This document shows positions 60,671 to 64,000 of a stretch of 64,000 bases of DNA, piece after piece (positions within the stretch are counted from its first letter, which is position 1; each line of letters opens with the position of its first letter). The DNA is taken from contig JBHJGP010000031.1 in NCBI GenBank assembly GCA_050331695.1, forward strand, positions 1 to 64,000, written 5' to 3'. The stretch comes from JBHJGP01 sp050331695. GTDB taxonomy: Bacteria > Pseudomonadota > Alphaproteobacteria > Geminicoccales > Geminicoccaceae. The notes beneath the pieces were generated by a model, which was not told where the DNA came from, ran no database searches, and worked only from the letters and a program-made list of their open reading frames with translations. Both the position numbers and the translations under genes were made by a program.

Positions 60671-62710
60671 TTACGAGGTCGCGACGCCGCTGGTGAGAGA
60701 ACCGCTCAACACGGCACCGGTGGCCTGTTTGGGAATTTTGTACTCAGGAACATCGTCACCGTCCTCGGCCCCCTGGTAGCTAGGCAGAACGTCTGAGATC
60801 AGCTTCCGAAGCCGTCTGTCATCGTTTCGGTTCGCCGTCATCGCCATCATCGCGAACGTCGATTGGAGCCGATCGAGATCTACGGGATCGGACATCGCTT
60901 CGAAAACACCGGGTATCGGCGGGGCGAGCCTCGCTTCCACGCTATCGAACAACTCCTCAGTCAGTTTTTCCCCCGGACGCAGACCGACGATATCAATCTT
61001 GATCTCACTGTCGGGTTTATAGCCGGCGAGCCGGATCATGCGCCGGGCGATGTCGATGATCTTTACCGGTTCACCCATGTCCAGAACAAAGATTCTGCCT
61101 CTCGACCGCCGGGATCGATCCAGACCGAATGCCGACGCTTGGAGGACAAGCTGGACAGCCTCGTGAACGGTCATGAAATACCGTTTGATCTCCGGGTGCG
61201 TGACGGTGAGGGGACCGCCTCGCTCCAACTGGCGCAGAAACAAGGGAATCAGCGATCCCGAGGAGCCGAGCACGTTGCCGAACCGGACCGTGATGAACCG
61301 TGGTCGGTTGGCGCCTTTGTCTTCCGCCAGATCCAGCGCCTGACAATAATATTCGGCCAGTCGCTTCGAGGCCCCCATCACACTCGTCGGATTGACGGCT
61401 TTGTCGGTCGACACCTGGACCATGGCTCTGGCACCGCAGCGGAGCGCAGCATCCGCCACGTTTCTGGTGCCGATGACGTTCGTCAGTATTCCCTCGGATG
61501 AGTTCAGCTCAACCATCGGCACATGCTTGAGGGCAGCGGCATGAAACACGAGTTCAGGCTCATGCTGATCGAACACGCTCATCACCCGTTCCCGCTCTCG
61601 AATGTTGCAGAGCACGGGCCGGCGATCGACTGACGGATAGAGTTCCCGCAACGCGAGATCGATTTCGTAGAGATTGTATTCGGAGCCGTCGACCAGGACC
61701 AACCGGTTCGGTTCCAAGGCAGCAATCTGGCGAACCAGTTCGCTGCCAATGCTGCCGCCGGCGCCGGTGACGAGAACGTCGCGCCCCTTGACGAGGTTGA
61801 TGATCGGTTCCCGATCCAACTGGGTCTGCGGGCGCCCTAGGAGATCGACCAGTTCGATCGGTTTGAGATCGATGCTGTCGGTGCTCGCCTGCGCAAGTTC
61901 GGTGAGCGAAGGAACCTGGGCGACGTCGAGACTGAGATTTTCCGCTCGACTGACCAGCTTCTGAAGTTTGGTGCCGCGGATCTCGCTGCCGGGGTCGGTG
62001 AGAATAAGCTGCTCAGGCCGGCGCCCGTCGGCGTCCAGCTGTTGGACGATACGTTCGAAGGCGTCGATCGTACCCATCACCGGCACGCCGCGCATGCGCA
62101 CGCCCATGTAGCGGTCCTCGGCATCGATAACGCCGACCGGCTGGAACGGACTTTTCGGGTTTCGCTGCACCGCCTGAATAAAGAGATCGACCGTGTCGCC
62201 GTCACCGAAAAGCAAAACCGGCCGTCGCGCCTGCGGCCCGACGGTCCCGCTAAGGGCAGAATACAGCTTGAAGAAGCTTCGAGCGGCGAGCCGCATTCCA
62301 CCCATCATGGTTATCAGGACGAACCATTGGATGAAGGGCACGGACCTCGGCAGAGGCTCCAACCGGTTGAATAGGAACATCACCAAAAGAAAGCCGCCAA
62401 CGGCAAGCGTGACCGCGTTGATGATGGCGAGCAAATCGGACACCGACGCGTAGCGCCAGACATTCGAATGAAGACCGGTCGCGCGAAACGTCACCAGTGC
62501 GATCGCGACAAACACCGGTAATGCCAACGAAAGGCCGTCAAGGATGGGCTCCGCCGCCAACCCGCCGAAGCCCAATCTCAAAAGGCACGCCAACACCAGG
62601 GACAAGGCCGCCAAGCCCCCGTCGATGACACTGACGATAAGCGCGCGTAAACTCGGGTGTCGGATTGCCCCGACACTTAACCCGCGTGCAATATCCACGC
62701 CATCCCCCAC
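60671..62710 (-). CDS. Nucleoside-diphosphate-sugar 4,6-dehydratase (CapD/FlaA1/WbpM/PglF family)
   Basis: A 679-residue protein with an N-terminal membrane part (four hydrophobic segments within the first ~145 residues) and a cytoplasmic CoA-binding-like domain, then a C-terminal SDR domain. The NAD site is VLVTGAGGSIGSELVRQ. The catalytic region is VQVSTDKAVNPTSVMGASKR, where Met replaces the usual Tyr of YxxxK, as typical for FlaA1/PglF. VRFGNVLGSSGSLIPLF and MGEPVKIIDIARRMI follow. It converts UDP-GlcNAc to UDP-2-acetamido-2,6-dideoxy-4-hexulose, the substrate of the DegT aminotransferase at 50685. Start is GTG 62710. Confidence 0.93.
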   Translation of the reverse strand: MGDGVDIARGLSVGAIRHPSLRALIVSVIDGGLAALSLVLACLLRLGFGGLAAEPILDGLSLALPVFVAIALVTFRATGLHSNVWRYASVSDLLAIINAVTLAVGGFLLVMFLFNRLEPLPRSVPFIQWFVLITMMGGMRLAARSFFKLYSALSGTVGPQARRPVLLFGDGDTVDLFIQAVQRNPKSPFQPVGVIDAEDRYMGVRMRGVPVMGTIDAFERIVQQLDADGRRPEQLILTDPGSEIRGTKLQKLVSRAENLSLDVAQVPSLTELAQASTDSIDLKPIELVDLLGRPQTQLDREPIINLVKGRDVLVTGAGGSIGSELVRQIAALEPNRLVLVDGSEYNLYEIDLALRELYPSVDRRPVLCNIRERERVMSVFDQHEPELVFHAAALKHVPMVELNSSEGILTNVIGTRNVADAALRCGARAMVQVSTDKAVNPTSVMGASKRLAEYYCQALDLAEDKGANRPRFITVRFGNVLGSSGSLIPLFLRQLERGGPLTVTHPEIKRYFMTVHEAVQLVLQASAFGLDRSRRSRGRIFVLDMGEPVKIIDIARRMIRLAGYKPDSEIKIDIVGLRPGEKLTEELFDSVEARLAPPIPGVFEAMSDPVDLDRLQSTFAMMAMTANRNDDRRLRKLISDVLPSYQGAEDGDDVPEYKIPKQATGAVLSGSLTSGVATS

Positions 62711-63224
62711 AATAAAACACAGCGTTACAAAGCGCCGATCAACCCAATACCACCCGTCTCACCCGTAACTTGGTAAAGATAAAGGCCAAGATTTTCTTAA
62801 CCGTCACCGTTACTTGGCAATCAATCGTTAGTCCGCCAGGTAAGACGTGCGTTCACGCAAAAGTTGATCACCACCACCTCTACTCAGGAGCCTATCAGGT
62901 GATCATTTTATTTCAACAATTTTGAACTCAACCAATGCGCGCACTTGAGACAGCCAATGATTGCTCACTGCCTTCGAAGCTTAATTTTTTGACTTTCAAT
63001 TCTCGCAGAAGTTAATTTGCGAGCAATGAATAAACCAAGACTTGTTAGACATGCGCACATTCATGCATCAACGGCCGCCACAGCCATTGAAAAAAAAGTC
63101 GCGACGTGGTCTGAGATCGGGCCTTCGGTGCTAGCGCGTTCTGACCATTCAGCGCGACGTGCAAGAGCGCCGGCCGACGTCGGCGCAGGTATCGGTGTAT
63201 TTCTGGTGTGTAAGGGAGGAAGCG
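62711..63224. other. AT-rich spacer containing the divergent promoters
   Basis: A 514-base stretch between the dehydratase gene (minus) and the second sulfotransferase (plus). It is low in GC, particularly 62790-63020, and has no credible gene; a 73-codon plus-strand frame (63017-63238) is short and low-complexity. It contains a spaced inverted repeat (62865-62905). Confidence 0.5.
62865..62905 (+). repeat. Inverted repeat with spacer, followed by T-rich DNA
   Basis: TGATCACC (62865-62872) and GGTGATCA (62898-62905) are a perfect 8-bp inverted repeat, 25 bases apart. The right arm is followed by TTTTATTT. Each arm holds the palindrome TGATCA. It could be an operator pair, or a terminator-like structure for leader transcripts heading right. 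No upstream plus-strand gene exists. Confidence 0.35.
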
Positions 63225-64000
63225 GTGCGCTCTCCTGATTTTTTTATTGTTGGTGCTCCTAAGTGCGGAACGACATCGCTCTATACCTACCTAGCTGACC
63301 ATCCCGATGTTTTTATGCCGGCGATCAAGGAGCCTCATTTCTTCTATGCGGGCTCGCCGACCTTTCCTGAGGTGCGCGACTACCGACGGTACATCGGGCT
63401 TTTTGGACCGGCTGGACCGGATCAAATCTGCGGGGAGGCGTCCTCCTGCTATTTTTTGAGTTCGCATTCCGTTGAAGCCATCCTCGGCCGTTTTCCAAAC
63501 GCGAAGATGGTGGCGATGGTCCGAAATCCGGTCGATATGATCGCGTCGTTTCATCACCACAAGCTCTATAGTTTTCAGGAAGATATCCGTGATCTGGCTC
63601 GCGCTTGGGCTCTGTCTCCGGAGCGACAGGTCAGTGGTCCGATTCCTCCGAAATGCAAGGCGCCCGAGCAGCTGGACTATCAAGCGGTGGCGAAGCTCGA
63701 CCATGGACTGAAGGCGTTCATGGAGACGGTGCCTGAAAATCAGCGCCTCGTTATCGTATTCGATGATTTCGTGAAGGATCCAGCTGACGTGTTTGCTAAG
63801 ATACTCGATTTCTTGGGCCTGCGGTCCTGGCAACCAGAGCAGTTCGCGAAGAAGAACCCGCGTCAGGTTCATCGCTGGCCCGGATTGGCGCGGACGTTGA
63901 TGTATCCGCCGTTTCCTCTCAATGTGGCGAAGAAAGGCATAAAACGCGCACTCGGCCCTCGCCTTAAGCAGCTCGGCCGGCGTCTCTATGAATGGGAGGC
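63225..64000 (+). CDS. Second PAPS-dependent sulfotransferase (3' end beyond the window)
   Basis: The frame opened by GTG 63225 (AGGGAGGA four bases upstream) runs 258 codons to the edge of the window. The 5'-phosphosulfate loop is DFFIVGAPKCGTTSLYTYL; KEPHFFY and ICGEASSCYFLS follow. The 3'-phosphate segment is AKMVAMVRNPVDMIASFHH and the C-terminal region LVIVFDDFVKDPADVFAKIL. It belongs to the same family as the enzyme at 56283, but has clearly diverged (NPVDM versus DPVDM), so they are not a recent duplication. It implies a second sulfation site. Confidence 0.9.
   Translation, partial: MRSPDFFIVGAPKCGTTSLYTYLADHPDVFMPAIKEPHFFYAGSPTFPEVRDYRRYIGLFGPAGPDQICGEASSCYFLSSHSVEAILGRFPNAKMVAMVRNPVDMIASFHHHKLYSFQEDIRDLARAWALSPERQVSGPIPPKCKAPEQLDYQAVAKLDHGLKAFMETVPENQRLVIVFDDFVKDPADVFAKILDFLGLRSWQPEQFAKKNPRQVHRWPGLARTLMYPPFPLNVAKKGIKRALGPRLKQLGRRLYEWE

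Noticed and set aside
63291..63872. 193-codon minus-strand frame at the right edge
   Set aside because: It is the antisense of the second sulfotransferase, whose plus-strand frame has the PAPS motifs and a strong ribosome site.
1..64000. CRISPR arrays, insertion sequences, rRNA genes, prophage
   Set aside because: No regularly spaced direct repeats, transposase motifs, rRNA sequences or phage structural operons were seen. The beta-helix proteins alone do not justify a prophage call.

Overview
The window reads as a high-GC alphaproteobacterial chromosome segment. The best evidence is the order aroA-cmk-rpsA-ihfB-lapA-like ... pyrF-trpF-trpB-trpA-accD-folC (32.9-44.5 kb), a housekeeping arrangement known from Alphaproteobacteria. 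Supporting evidence is a class-II-like EPSP synthase, a TIGR02300 zinc-ribbon protein and a TIGR02281 retropepsin-like protease. I would guess a free-living, possibly marine, Rhodospirillales-like lineage, but cannot name a genus from this sequence alone.

Layout. 0-10 kb: an orphan form-II CO-dehydrogenase-like large subunit, a broken metallophosphoesterase, a DsbA-like protein, a small phosphatase/sulfurtransferase-like protein, a Gfo/Idh/MocA oxidoreductase with an MFS transporter, and three genes (asparagine-synthetase-like enzyme plus two membrane proteins) of unknown role. 10-18 kb: a homocysteine methyltransferase-like enzyme, a complete CUT1 sugar ABC transporter divergent from a BadF/NagK-type kinase (probable amino-sugar uptake), and a GT-C glycosyltransferase. 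18-32.9 kb: a catabolic/accessory stretch. It holds a TPP enzyme with an acyl-CoA-dehydrogenase homologue that lacks the usual catalytic glutamate, two LysR regulators, a nitroreductase, a class II aldolase, a TauE/SafE permease, a D-threonine-aldolase-like enzyme, a thiolase, an acid-sugar kinase, a DddP-like M24 protein and a secreted alpha/beta hydrolase. 32.9-44.5 kb: the core tryptophan/fatty-acid/folate/ribosomal operon region. At 45.05 kb a tRNA-Ala(GGC) marks the change to accessory DNA.

45.2-64 kb is a surface-polysaccharide region. It holds a very large RTX beta-helix protein, a four-gene operon overlapping by ATGA (methyltransferase, GT4, DegT aminotransferase, PglC-type phosphosugar transferase), a Wzz/BY-kinase interrupted by an in-frame amber codon, a second GT4, a sulfotransferase overlapping the unit of a Wzx-like flippase, a beta-helix protein, a CapD/FlaA1-type 4,6-dehydratase, and a second sulfotransferase running off the end. 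Together these predict an exported glycan started on a 4-amino-4,6-dideoxy sugar and decorated with sulfate.

The most interesting leads are: (1) the two-sulfotransferase polysaccharide locus; (2) the amber codon inside the Wzz/BY-kinase; (3) the Gln246 acyl-CoA dehydrogenase homologue next to a TPP enzyme and near a sulfite-exporter-type permease; and (4) a DddP homologue that keeps all metal ligands but has lost the proposed catalytic Asp. Everything here was read by eye; no database search or alignment was run. Family assignments rest on recognised motifs and remembered family sequences.
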